Positions 7,331 through 14,538 of a stretch of 23,104 bases of DNA are shown piece after piece; positions within the stretch are counted from its first letter, which is position 1, and each line of letters starts with the position of its first letter. The position numbers and the translations under genes were made by a program. Under the pieces are notes generated by a model, which saw only the letters and a list, made by a program, of their open reading frames with translations, ran no database searches and was not told the DNA's origin. The DNA is from a virus, in the IMG/VR virus record IMGVR_UViG_3300027621_000042, positions 1 to 23,104 of that record. One strand, given 5' to 3'.

Positions 7331-8177
7331 TGATTTGCCTCATTAATTTAATTCCAAAATCTCTTTTATATTTGATCCACCAGCATACCACAGTATGCAT
7401 ATTGTTTGGATAGCCTTCTAATAATCTTAATGTAAGGTTAGGTAATTCATTCCAATCTTTTGTTTTATAAAATGGAACTACTTCATTAAAAAGACGTTGA
7501 TAAAAATCATCCTCTAAGCCACTTGAATCTATAAGGTCTGCTATTGGCAAAGACATCATTTCTATTGCTTCAAACAATCTAAATGAGTCAATAACTACAG
7601 CCCCTGCAGGGCAGGCAGCAATTCTTGAACTGGCCAGGTTGTCATAGTAGTAAATTGGCTTATCTCCTCTGGCAAAGCCGTCTGTGGGCTTATAAAGGGC
7701 ATTGTTAACCAATGCTATTGCCCCTGCCAATTGTTCTCTTCTTTGATGTGTAATCTGCCCAGCAAAAAATACGTCATATGTTTTAGTCTTATAATTAGGC
7801 AAATTGTTTTTTAAATGTTGCGGGACACCAATAGGAAACTTATTATATTTTTCATGTTTTTTGTGAGGGTATTGAATCCAAATCTCTGCATTAGGATGAT
7901 CTATTCTATCTATATCAAAGACTCCTTCTTCATCCCCTGTTATAAATAAAACTAATCTAGATATATTTTTCAATTCTTTTGATATATGTTTTTCATGTCC
8001 TATATTTTGTGGCCCAGGAATTACAACAAACGCTCTGTCTGTTATAGGTAAAGAGTTAACTTTAGTTTGTTCTATGTTGTGTTTATCAAATATTTCTTTT
8101 AGAAGACCGTAATCCCATTTGTCAGCAGCACAGTCTTCTTCATTAAAAGAATATAGGTAACAGTTAGATTGCTTCAT
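7323..8177 (-). CDS. Exostosin-like/GT-B glycosyltransferase-like protein
   Basis: About 284 residues from the ATG at 8177 (MKQSNCYLYSF). Longer in-frame starts at 8195 and 8228 would overlap the FkbM gene further. YDVFFAGQITHQRREQL and SFRLFEAIEMMSLPIADL resemble the GT47/exostosin-type C-terminal half, where a FRLxEAI segment lines the donor site. No DxD motif is evident. It is the third gene of the minus operon, overlapping its upstream neighbour by 14 bases and its downstream one by eight. Confidence in glycosyltransferase membership is moderate. Confidence 0.6.
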   Translation of the reverse strand: MKQSNCYLYSFNEEDCAADKWDYGLLKEIFDKHNIEQTKVNSLPITDRAFVVIPGPQNIGHEKHISKELKNISRLVLFITGDEEGVFDIDRIDHPNAEIWIQYPHKKHEKYNKFPIGVPQHLKNNLPNYKTKTYDVFFAGQITHQRREQLAGAIALVNNALYKPTDGFARGDKPIYYYDNLASSRIAACPAGAVVIDSFRLFEAIEMMSLPIADLIDSSGLEDDFYQRLFNEVVPFYKTKDWNELPNLTLRLLEGYPNNMHTVVCWWIKYKRDFGIKLMRQINA

Positions 8178-8877
8178 AGAATAAATGTACCTCATGTTGA
8201 TAGTCAAGGAAAGTTTCTTTATATCCAATACCTTTAATAAATTGTCTTAGGTCGTAGAGATATTCATTCCAATACATCATCATAAATTCTGGATGACCAG
8301 ATAGCCAGATTTTTGGTTTGAACTCTCTCATAACTTTTTCTGCACCACCAAGTACACGCCATTCGCTACCCTCAACATCTAATGAAATTGCAGTAGGTGG
8401 CTTTAATCCTTTTTGATAAACAAGAGTATCAATCTTTGTTTGACCATATTTGTCTGCCTCATATTGAAGTTCTTTAAATCCATGCGCTGCCTCAATAGGA
8501 GCATCTGCTTCTGGTGGAAATTCTCCATAATATATTCTTGCAAGTTTATTGTCTTTGTCTGACGCAAATCCAGGAAGGCAAGCAAGTGGCATCTCTAAAT
8601 TATTTGCACTCCACAGTAATGGGAAGTGTGACCAAACCTTTGGATTAGGTTCAAATAAAACTACTTCAGCACCCCACATTTGACATAGAGCAGGCATTTC
8701 TCCTTCTTCTGCGCCAACATAATACATAACATCTCCAGATGAAATATTTTCTGACATATGTTTTAGTCTTGGCTTTTCCCAACCGTGAGGTTGATACCAA
8801 TCTGGTCTATCTGCACGATGTTTTGGTAAAGTAATCTCAAACTCTCCGTTAATAACAGCCTTAATCATTTCAGTCAT
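8164..8877 (-). CDS. FkbM-family SAM-dependent methyltransferase
   Basis: 237 residues. A Rossmann methyltransferase with a degenerate glycine loop (MYYVGAEEGEM, 51-61), the acidic FEPNP strand end at 75-79, and the family signature KIDTLV ... ISLDVEGSEWRVLGGAEKVM (148-183). FkbM proteins methylate sugar hydroxyls or related groups, so it may cap or decorate the glycan built by its neighbours. The start at 8877 makes an ATGA overlap with the upstream gene and has AAGGAG eight bases upstream; the longer version from 8907 is less likely. Confidence 0.8.
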   Translation of the reverse strand: MTEMIKAVINGEFEITLPKHRADRPDWYQPHGWEKPRLKHMSENISSGDVMYYVGAEEGEMPALCQMWGAEVVLFEPNPKVWSHFPLLWSANNLEMPLACLPGFASDKDNKLARIYYGEFPPEADAPIEAAHGFKELQYEADKYGQTKIDTLVYQKGLKPPTAISLDVEGSEWRVLGGAEKVMREFKPKIWLSGHPEFMMMYWNEYLYDLRQFIKGIGYKETFLDYQHEVHLFYEAI

Positions 8878-9830
8878 AGTCCCAACTCCTTTATAATAGT
8901 TGCCCATCTGTGAATATATGTATGTTCTTGTTTAGTTCTTTCATGACCATTTAATCTTATATCTTCCCTGCTAAGATTGTCTTCAAGATATTCATCTATT
9001 TTATCTGTTAAATCTTTTAAGTTGCCATGTTCATAAAAAACAATTTCACTTTCATCTTCAAAATATTCTTCAAGACCTTTAATACGAGGGTAGATAGTAA
9101 ATCCACCACGACCAGTACTTTCAAATAATCTATCACTTGTATAGTAAGGATAGTTAAAACCTATATTTAAACTATCACCAACTGCTATTTTGCTTTTAGC
9201 ATAAATTCTATTTAATTTGTCTCCACGAACAGTTCCAGTATCACCATCTCCACCTACATGTAAAAATTTTTTACCATAAACATCTCTTAAGTGATCTATT
9301 AGTTGCGGTCTGTATGGGTATTCATGATGGTATCTTTTACTTCCGACAAAAATTACATCATAGTCAAAATTATTTTCATCATAATCTGAATGAATATAAC
9401 AATCTTTATCATAAACTCCAGCAGGCATGAAGTGCCCCTTAACATTAGTGTTCTCATTAAACCAATCAGTCATTAACTTATCTGTTGCAAAGAAGTGCCC
9501 AATTGTTTTATAGAAGTCATCCTCTTCTAAATCTTTCTGTCTTTCTAAACCAAACCATAGGTCTAAATGGTATGTCATTGTGGGGATATTAGCCTTCTTT
9601 AACTCTTCTAGCACGTGACCCATTCCAAGCCTTCCAGGAGTCACCCAGCCGTGTGTATGCACCCATATAAAAAGATCACTATTCATTGCTTGTTCAAGAA
9701 CAAAACTATCCTTAATTGTTCTTTCCTGCAATTTACAAACGGTATGGCCAAGAGACTCTAAAGACTTAGCATGATGATTCTCACTACTATATGACACTTC
9801 AAAGTTACCTAAAAATACAATATGAGCCAT
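8874..9830 (-). CDS. CgeB-like GT-B glycosyltransferase
   Basis: 318 residues from the ATG at 9830; an in-frame TTG at 9839 would add three. It opens with AHIVFLGNFEVSYSSENHHAKSL. The C-terminal block YYTSDRLFESTGRGGF, then YPRIKGLEEYFEDESEIVFYEHGNLKDL, is the CgeB/Glyco_trans_1_2 pattern, in which the E of RLFE and a following GLEEYF segment form the donor site. It is first in the five-gene minus operon and follows a consensus extended -10 promoter, so it probably sets expression of the set. The acceptor is unknown. Confidence 0.75.
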   Translation of the reverse strand: MAHIVFLGNFEVSYSSENHHAKSLESLGHTVCKLQERTIKDSFVLEQAMNSDLFIWVHTHGWVTPGRLGMGHVLEELKKANIPTMTYHLDLWFGLERQKDLEEDDFYKTIGHFFATDKLMTDWFNENTNVKGHFMPAGVYDKDCYIHSDYDENNFDYDVIFVGSKRYHHEYPYRPQLIDHLRDVYGKKFLHVGGDGDTGTVRGDKLNRIYAKSKIAVGDSLNIGFNYPYYTSDRLFESTGRGGFTIYPRIKGLEEYFEDESEIVFYEHGNLKDLTDKIDEYLEDNLSREDIRLNGHERTKQEHTYIHRWATIIKELGL

Positions 9831-9853
9831 GAAATCCAATCGTTAGTTTTACA

Positions 9854-9862
9854 ATTATAGCA
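9854..9862 (-). promoter_or_regulatory. Extended -10 promoter for the glycosyltransferase operon
   Basis: On the minus strand TGCTATAAT is a perfect extended -10. Initiation near 9847 would leave a leader of about 17 bases before the ATG at 9830. It lies back to back with the + strand promoter at 9870-9878, and the two polymerase footprints would overlap. Confidence 0.65.
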
Positions 9863-9869
9863 GAATATA

Positions 9870-9878
9870 TGTTATACT
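9870..9878 (+). promoter_or_regulatory. Extended -10 promoter, leaderless type
   Basis: TGTTATACT: TGN followed by TATACT (9873-9878), with six bases to the ATG at 9885. Transcription would start at the initiation codon. No ribosome site precedes the ATG. Confidence 0.6.
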
Positions 9879-9884
9879 AAAAGC

Positions 9885-10166
9885 ATGATAGAAGAAAATT
9901 ATGAATTAATTGATAAAGCAGAAAAGCCAAACTATGCTGATTTTATTAAACCAAGAAGTGGTGGATCTGATCCATCAAACCCAAAACTTTATGCTAGAGT
10001 TGTTCAGGCAGCAAAAGATAAATTTGATGTATACCCATCAGCAGTTGCAAATTCTTGGGTAGTTCAGGAATACAAGCGTCGTGGTGGAACATACAAATCA
10101 AACTCAGTTGCAGCAAAATCAGTTTGGGATGGAAGTATGTTTGATACAAGAGGATTTAATAAGTAA
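9885..10166 (+). CDS. Phage protein with KFxVYPSAxANxWVVQEYKRRGGTY domain and W-D-G-S-M-F tail
   Basis: 93 residues. The centre (34-70) reads KLYARVVQAAKDKFDVYPSAVANSWVVQEYKRRGGTY, a conserved phage/bacterial small helical domain (DUF5872-like) of unknown function, often seen as an extra domain on phage proteins. The C-terminus ends in KSVWDGSMFDTRGFNK. The W81-D-G-S-x-F motif recurs twice in the next protein, which suggests a shared partner or tag. The gene overlaps the next start by one base (TAATGG) and has its own leaderless-type promoter. It may be a virion-associated or assembly protein; that is inference. Confidence 0.6.
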   Translation: MIEENYELIDKAEKPNYADFIKPRSGGSDPSNPKLYARVVQAAKDKFDVYPSAVANSWVVQEYKRRGGTYKSNSVAAKSVWDGSMFDTRGFNK

Positions 10167-10597
10167 TGGCTGACACATATAGCCCAACTTCTGGAATGAA
10201 GGCTGCAGCAAGACGTGCACTTAAATGGAAAGAAGATGGAAAAGCCACAGGCGCAGGAACACCAGTTGGTTGGGGCAGAGCAACAGATATTGTTAATGGT
10301 TCACCGATGTCTCTTAGTACCGTTAAGAGAATGTATTCTTTCTTTTCCCGTCATGAAGTAGATAAAAAAGGTAAAGGGTTTTACTCTGGCCCAGAGTTCC
10401 CATCAAATGGAAGAATTATGTGGGATGCATGGGGTGGCGATGGTGGTTTCAGTTGGAGTCGTGGCATAGTTAATCGTGAAAAAAATAGAAAAGAAAAAAT
10501 TTGGGAGGGAAGTGCTTTTAGTTTACAAGATGAAGCACAACCTGCATTTGGAAAGTCTTTATGGGATGGTTCTGCTTTTAGATTTACAAAGCATTAA
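10166..10597 (+). CDS. Phage protein with GMKAAARRALKWK ... SRHEVDKKGKGF domain and two W-[DE]-G-S-A-F motifs
   Basis: 143 residues. Residues 9-98 contain GMKAAARRALKWKEDGKATGAGTPVGWGRATDI and TVKRMYSFFSRHEVDKKGKGF, then RIMWDAWGGDGGFSWSRG. This is a widespread phage domain, often found near or fused to head or maturation proteins, without proven function. After a basic linker come KIWEGSAF (W113) and SLWDGSAF (W133), both echoing the tail of the preceding protein. It is co-transcribed with that gene. A basic, helical build would suit DNA or scaffold contact, but this is unproven. Confidence 0.6.
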   Translation: MADTYSPTSGMKAAARRALKWKEDGKATGAGTPVGWGRATDIVNGSPMSLSTVKRMYSFFSRHEVDKKGKGFYSGPEFPSNGRIMWDAWGGDGGFSWSRGIVNREKNRKEKIWEGSAFSLQDEAQPAFGKSLWDGSAFRFTKH

Positions 10598-10611
10598 CCT
10601 TAACTAAAACA

Positions 10612-11388
10612 ATGATTAATAATACTAATGATTATTTTAATCTTGACAAAGTTACTTGGGGTCCATACTTAGATAAACAAGGACAAACAAAAAACAATAT
10701 TTTTTATAGAAAAAATAACTATGAATATCGATGTGATGATTTTACCAATAAGCATGATAAAAAACATATTTTATTTTCTGGTTGTTCTATGACCTCTGGC
10801 AGTGGATTAGAGGAATCTGAAGTTTGGTCTAAAATGTTATATAAAGAACTAAATAAAAATAATACACATTCTGGATATTTTAATTTAGCAATTTCTGGTC
10901 ATTCTGTTGCAAAAATAATTCACAATTTATTTAAATATTTTAAATTATTTGGAAATCCAAAAATTATTTTTTTGTTGTTGCCACCCATAGATAGAGAAGA
11001 TGTTTTTTATAAAGATGATGTTTGCGAAGAAATGTTTTTTTATAACTACCTTATGCTTGAAGAGTATTGTTATTCTAATAAAATAAAATTAATATCAACA
11101 TTTTGGAAAGATTATACAAATAAAAAAAATTTAAACAAAAAATTTATGTCCTCTGATTTTCAAAAAAGTGGTATTTTTAATAATTTTGATACAATTTTTT
11201 CACCTTTAATTTCAAAAGATTTTTTGTTAGAAACATTTAACTATATAGAATTAAATAAAAAACATCCTAGGCTATGGAAAGCAGATGATGATGACATTGA
11301 CATTTATCGTCATCCAGGAATAGAAGCACAATATACAGTGTACAGACATTTTAAAAAACAATATGAAGATTCTCTAACTATCTTATAA
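10612..11388 (+). CDS. SGNH-hydrolase-like protein (divergent)
   Basis: 258 residues. Block I is FSGCSMTSGSG (S59 as nucleophile). NLAISGHS (91-98) gives the block II glycine. YRHPGIEAQ near residue 232 resembles the C-terminal D-x-x-H-P region, but the nearest Asp (230) is one residue too far from H234, so catalysis is uncertain. Such proteins remove or transfer acyl groups on glycans. The gene is unusually A/T-rich with long A and T runs. It is probably the last gene in the unit with the two preceding genes and is followed by a terminator. It is a distant paralog of the SGNH-like gene at 17988-18986. Confidence 0.6.
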   Translation: MINNTNDYFNLDKVTWGPYLDKQGQTKNNIFYRKNNYEYRCDDFTNKHDKKHILFSGCSMTSGSGLEESEVWSKMLYKELNKNNTHSGYFNLAISGHSVAKIIHNLFKYFKLFGNPKIIFLLLPPIDREDVFYKDDVCEEMFFYNYLMLEEYCYSNKIKLISTFWKDYTNKKNLNKKFMSSDFQKSGIFNNFDTIFSPLISKDFLLETFNYIELNKKHPRLWKADDDDIDIYRHPGIEAQYTVYRHFKKQYEDSLTIL

Positions 11389-12814
11389 TATTACTATTAT
11401 ATTTTTTTTCCCAATTAACTATATCTGCTTCATCATTTAAAAGTGGTTGCCCTTTTATGTTTAGACTTGTATTGAGAAGAATTGGCACTCCAGTTTCTAA
11501 ATAAAATTTATTTAATACTCTGTATAATCCTGGATGTTGTTTTTCGTTTACTGTTTGAACTCTAGAAGTTCCGTCAACGTGAACTACAGAAGGAATATTA
11601 TTTGGTTTTTTACATTTAACCGCATACTGCATATATGGAATAGATGTAGTTGGCATTTCAAACCATTTATCTGCTAAATGTTCTAGTACTACTGGAGCAA
11701 ATGGTCTAAACTCTTCTCGTTGTTTTATTTTATTTACCTTGTTTTTAATCTCTGGGTCTCTTGGGTCTGCCAAAATACTTCTATTTCCAAGTGCTCTTGG
11801 ACCAAACTCGGCTCTTCCTGAAGCAACTGCTGCAATTTTATTTTCTTTTAATTGTTTTAAAATTTGATCAACGGGATATGTTCCACCTAAATCATGTCCT
11901 AAGTACGGACCATTCCAATTAATATGTTTTCCATATAGTGCTGCTGCTGCACCAAGAGAACTTCCAGCATCTCCTGGATTAGGCATAATCCAAACATTAT
12001 TAAACACTTCCCACAATTGTGTATTAGCAGAACAATTTAAAGCACAACCACCCATAAATACTAAATTTTTTTTACCTGAAATTTGTTTAGCCTTTAGCAT
12101 AAAATCAAGCAGTCTGATTTCATATACTTTTTGAACTGCTGCTGCAATGTCAAATTTATCTTGTGCAAAAATATTATAAGGCCAATCAGATATTCCTTTA
12201 TGAAAACTATATTTTTGTGTATTTACATCTGGAAAATATTCTATAACTTCTTTATAGTATTTTTTCCAATCTCCATACCCTGCCATACCCATCATAATAT
12301 ACTCTTCTTCATTTGGTTTTAACCCAACCAATTGAGTAAAGGCAGAATAAAATAGTCCAAAACTAAAAGGATAGTTTTGTTTTTCTAATAGATTAATTTT
12401 GTTACCTTCTCCAGTATAAATTGACGAGGTTGTCCATTCCCCTACTGAATCTAAAACTACAATAACTGCATCATCAAATTTACTTGTAAAATACCCTGCT
12501 GCTGCATGTGAATAGTGGTGATTAAAATTTGTTATTTTTATTTTTGATGTATCAAATTTAGTTTTAAATTTTGGTTTCCAGTCTGAAGCACCACCAAAAA
12601 GCAATCTTGATTTCTTTAGCCAAGGTTTTTCATAGTACGCTATTTGATCTGGATATCCATACTGAAATGCATCATCAAATAGTTCTTGGCAGTTGTACCA
12701 ATCATTTTTTATTTTGCTATATCTTTCAGAGTGTCCAGCAAAAAGTATATTCCCATCTTCTATTAAAGATATAGATGCGTCATGAGAGGTTCCATTAATT
12801 CCAAGAATAATCAT
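11378..12814 (-). CDS. Carbamoyltransferase (NodU/CmcH/TobZ family), short form
   Basis: 478 residues. It transfers a carbamoyl group from carbamoyl phosphate, through carbamoyl-adenylate, to a hydroxyl on a sugar or other small molecule. Visible landmarks: GINGTSHDASISL (H11, D12), the metal-binding NHHYSHAA (H99, H100, H103) with D122, GGCALN (255-260), PGDAGSSLGAA (280-290), FGPRALGNRSILADPR (337-352) and LNTSLN (447-452). It ends about 26 residues after the last motif, roughly 90 shorter than NodU or TobZ. All the listed motifs remain, so it is likely a natural short form. AAGG six bases before the ATG supports the start. Beside glycosyltransferases it may carbamoylate the same glycan. 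Confidence 0.85.
   Translation of the reverse strand: MIILGINGTSHDASISLIEDGNILFAGHSERYSKIKNDWYNCQELFDDAFQYGYPDQIAYYEKPWLKKSRLLFGGASDWKPKFKTKFDTSKIKITNFNHHYSHAAAGYFTSKFDDAVIVVLDSVGEWTTSSIYTGEGNKINLLEKQNYPFSFGLFYSAFTQLVGLKPNEEEYIMMGMAGYGDWKKYYKEVIEYFPDVNTQKYSFHKGISDWPYNIFAQDKFDIAAAVQKVYEIRLLDFMLKAKQISGKKNLVFMGGCALNCSANTQLWEVFNNVWIMPNPGDAGSSLGAAAALYGKHINWNGPYLGHDLGGTYPVDQILKQLKENKIAAVASGRAEFGPRALGNRSILADPRDPEIKNKVNKIKQREEFRPFAPVVLEHLADKWFEMPTTSIPYMQYAVKCKKPNNIPSVVHVDGTSRVQTVNEKQHPGLYRVLNKFYLETGVPILLNTSLNIKGQPLLNDEADIVNWEKKYNSNIIR
11384..11409 (+). terminator. Intrinsic terminator, all-AT stem
   Basis: A perfect seven-pair stem (11384-11390 with 11395-11401), a TTAC loop and eight T. It includes the stop codon of the SGNH-like gene and lies inside the 3' end of the convergent carbamoyltransferase gene. 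Confidence 0.6.
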
Positions 12815-12917
12815 TGTATGCCTTTTCTAATAAATTAATATATAAACCTATTATTGTTTTTTCTTTTTTTTATTTTTAATAAATAATAAAATAATTTTAT
12901 TTTTTTAAATATATTAA
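12815..12917 (-). other. Short A/T homopolymer-rich intergenic spacer
   Basis: About 100 bases of almost pure A/T with long T runs on the + strand and a weak palindrome near 12880-12900. I find no ORF with a start, no GC-bearing hairpin and no clear promoter. The ribosome site of the carbamoyltransferase gene sits at its left edge. It may be a leader or a weak terminator for the thioredoxin unit. Confidence 0.3.
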
Positions 12918-13169
12918 TCAATTAAACAACGCCTCCAATTGAAAAATAGTAGCCCGACCACTTTTTCTTTCAAACAAATTTTCATCAACAATAGATATGA
13001 ATGTTGGAACACCCATTACAGCAAAGTCAACAGCAGTTTGCATATCATCATCAATATCTACTTTAGTATAAATAACATCTGGATGTCTACGTCTAAAATC
13101 TTCAATAACAGGTTCCATTGCTTTACATGGAGTACACCATTTTGCAGTAAAATGCATTAACTGTTTCAT
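12918..13169 (-). CDS. Thioredoxin-like protein
   Basis: 83 residues, a minimal thioredoxin fold. The active site is W11-C12-T-P-C15, and the cis-proline loop is MGVPTF with P55. The usual N-terminal strand and last helix are shortened, as in phage and archaeal glutaredoxin-like thioredoxins. It would reduce disulfides or serve ribonucleotide reductase; no reductase gene is visible here. It starts in an ATGA overlap with the upstream small gene and is the last gene of a three-gene minus unit driven from near 13560. Confidence 0.85.
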   Translation of the reverse strand: MKQLMHFTAKWCTPCKAMEPVIEDFRRRHPDVIYTKVDIDDDMQTAVDFAVMGVPTFISIVDENLFERKSGRATIFQLEALFN

Positions 13170-13375
13170 TGGTCCAATCCTTGTCTATTAGGATTGCTTT
13201 CTCTACCGTTCATTCCATCAGGGTTATCGTTTAAAATAAAAGGAATAATTTTATATCCATTATTTTCCAACTTATTAATAATTTTTTTAGTCATATATGA
13301 AGGATCATCTGAAAGAGTATATCCATAATCATCCCATAACATATTTTTTATAAGTGAAAAAGGAGTTGTTGTCAT
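13166..13375 (-). CDS. Small protein of unknown function
   Basis: 69 residues: SLIKNMLWDDYGYTLSDDPSYMTKKIINKLENNGYKIIPF, then a polar, probably disordered tail (NPDGMNGRESNPNRQG). No motif is recognised. It is joined to its neighbours by ATGA overlaps at both ends, so it is almost certainly translated with them. Confidence 0.6.
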   Translation of the reverse strand: MTTTPFSLIKNMLWDDYGYTLSDDPSYMTKKIINKLENNGYKIIPFILNDNPDGMNGRESNPNRQGLDQ

Positions 13376-13521
13376 TTTTGATTCTTCTTTTTTCTTTTAG
13401 GATTCAATTCGTCCTCATCTTTAAACTTTTTCTTAACAAAATCTATGTTTCGTTCTCGTCTAATACCATGCTTATTTACATCAACTATAACTCTAGGCCT
13501 TAAACCTTTTTCTTCTGCCAT
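13372..13521 (-). CDS. 49-residue highly basic protein
   Basis: Reading the minus strand from the ATG at 13521 gives MAEEKGLRPRVIVDVNKHG, then a charged segment ending in PKRKKKNQK. The sequence is consistent with a small nucleic-acid-associated phage protein, but no family is certain. AAAGGAAG just upstream gives a good start. Its stop overlaps the next ATG (ATGA). It is the first gene of the thioredoxin unit. Confidence 0.6.
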   Translation of the reverse strand: MAEEKGLRPRVIVDVNKHGIRRERNIDFVKKKFKDEDELNPKRKKKNQK

Positions 13522-13559
13522 AACTTCCTTTGGTAGTGATTATAAATAATCAGATATTT

Positions 13560-13568
13560 ATTATACCA
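13560..13568 (-). promoter_or_regulatory. Extended -10 promoter for the thioredoxin unit
   Basis: TGGTATAAT on the minus strand, just downstream of the stop of the preceding gene. Initiation near 13553 gives a leader of about 32 bases containing the AAAGGAAG ribosome site of the 49-residue gene. Confidence 0.6.
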
Positions 13569-13573
13569 CCATT

Positions 13574-14188
13574 CTAGACATATGTAAGTCTTGAGAATTC
13601 TTCAGCAAGAGTCATTGTCATCCTAGACCTTTCGTCCAATATTTGATGATAATCTTCATAAATCGTGCCGTTACTATAGTATCTATAATAGGTTCTTCTA
13701 AAATGAAAATTACAATAAAAAATACTTTCTGAGATATTGTTTCTGTCTTTTATTGCTGTAAAATTTATTTTACCAGGAACAATGCCAGTGGGTGTAACCT
13801 TTACAAGGGCATCAGCAGTGCAATTATGGCCTGGAGTATATGTATTAATTAGCGAGCATTTATGTCCAAGTGTTTCTGTAGTTGTTACATTTTTTGCAAA
13901 TGTTTCTTTTACTCTTTCTGTTTCATCAATTATAAAATTTTGAATATTTTTCCAAGAAACATTAGGTTCTGAATATCCACTCCTAGTCATATAAATTTCA
14001 TAATAATAATGATAATCACATAAAAATTTTTTACCATGTATACCATCTACATAAACAAATGCGGGAGCAACACAAGATAAATTACAATTTTGAGTAACAC
14101 CACCTGCTTCCAGTATTTCTTTAGGCAAATGCATTTTTACATCAAACGATTGACAAATCTCATTACTTATATTCAAAATAATCTCCAT
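13574..14188 (-). CDS. Protein with two DUF7455-like zinc modules
   Basis: 204 residues from the ATG at 14188. Module 1: C35-x3-C39, APAFVYVDG, then C58-x-H60. Module 2: C111 and C123, TADALVKV, then FYCNFH (C159, H162). The end (DYHQILDERSRM) resembles the SFLDERERL tail of the 84-residue DUF7455-like protein at 831-1085, so this looks like a tandem duplication of that domain. An in-frame TTG at 14272 would add a hydrophobic N-terminus, but that stretch is coding in another frame for the 57-residue gene, so the ATG is chosen. Probably zinc-binding; role unknown. Confidence 0.6.
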   Translation of the reverse strand: MEIILNISNEICQSFDVKMHLPKEILEAGGVTQNCNLSCVAPAFVYVDGIHGKKFLCDYHYYYEIYMTRSGYSEPNVSWKNIQNFIIDETERVKETFAKNVTTTETLGHKCSLINTYTPGHNCTADALVKVTPTGIVPGKINFTAIKDRNNISESIFYCNFHFRRTYYRYYSNGTIYEDYHQILDERSRMTMTLAEEFSRLTYV

Positions 14189-14336
14189 ATTTTTCTGCTT
14201 GGTTTGAAAAAAAGGTAGCAAAAAGGCCACATAGATTACCCCAAAAGCCCATAAACCTATTAGGATTAACAAATAGTTTCATTTCTTGGTACGACTTGTC
14301 TCTAACCCTTCGATCCTCATGAGAAGTATTAGTCAT
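14163..14336 (-). CDS. 57-residue protein of unknown function
   Basis: Begins at the ATG at 14336, overlapping the previous stop by eight bases. It reads MTNTSHEDRRVRDKSYQEMK, then NPNRFMGFWGNLCGLFATFFSNQAEKYGDYFEYK. An aromatic and hydrophobic middle (FMGFWGNLCGLFATFF) could be a short membrane or interface helix. It overlaps the next gene by 26 bases in a different frame. No family is recognised, but tight coupling on both sides supports it. Confidence 0.55.
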   Translation of the reverse strand: MTNTSHEDRRVRDKSYQEMKLFVNPNRFMGFWGNLCGLFATFFSNQAEKYGDYFEYK

Positions 14337-14538
14337 TTACTTTTTCCTTTGCAATAGATTCAAGTTCTCTTTGTGCCAACAGGATGTTATTGTTTCTAAT
14401 TTGACTTGTAAGTCTATATCGTTCTGCTGCTTCTTGTCTTTGTTGCTTTGATAAATGTGGTTTATCTGCAAGGCGAAGTTTATTTTTACTTGCCCGTTTT
14501 TGTTTATGTTGAGAAACCTTAGTATTACTTTTTTTCAT
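14329..14538 (-). CDS. Small basic helical protein, unknown function
   Basis: 69 residues from the ATG at 14538, which has AAGGAA close upstream; the longer frame to 14595 would sit inside the neighbouring gene. The N-terminal half is very basic (KKSNTKVSQHKQKRASKNKLRL) and the rest is helical (SKQQRQEAAERYRLTSQIRNN). RNA or DNA contact is plausible. It overlaps the upstream gene by 14 bases. Confidence 0.55.
   Translation of the reverse strand: MKKSNTKVSQHKQKRASKNKLRLADKPHLSKQQRQEAAERYRLTSQIRNNNILLAQRELESIAKEKVND

Noticed and set aside
14189-14272. TTG-initiated extension adding a membrane segment to the double zinc protein
   Set aside because: These bases encode the aromatic-rich part of the 57-residue gene in another frame; the ATG at 14188 starts a self-contained protein.
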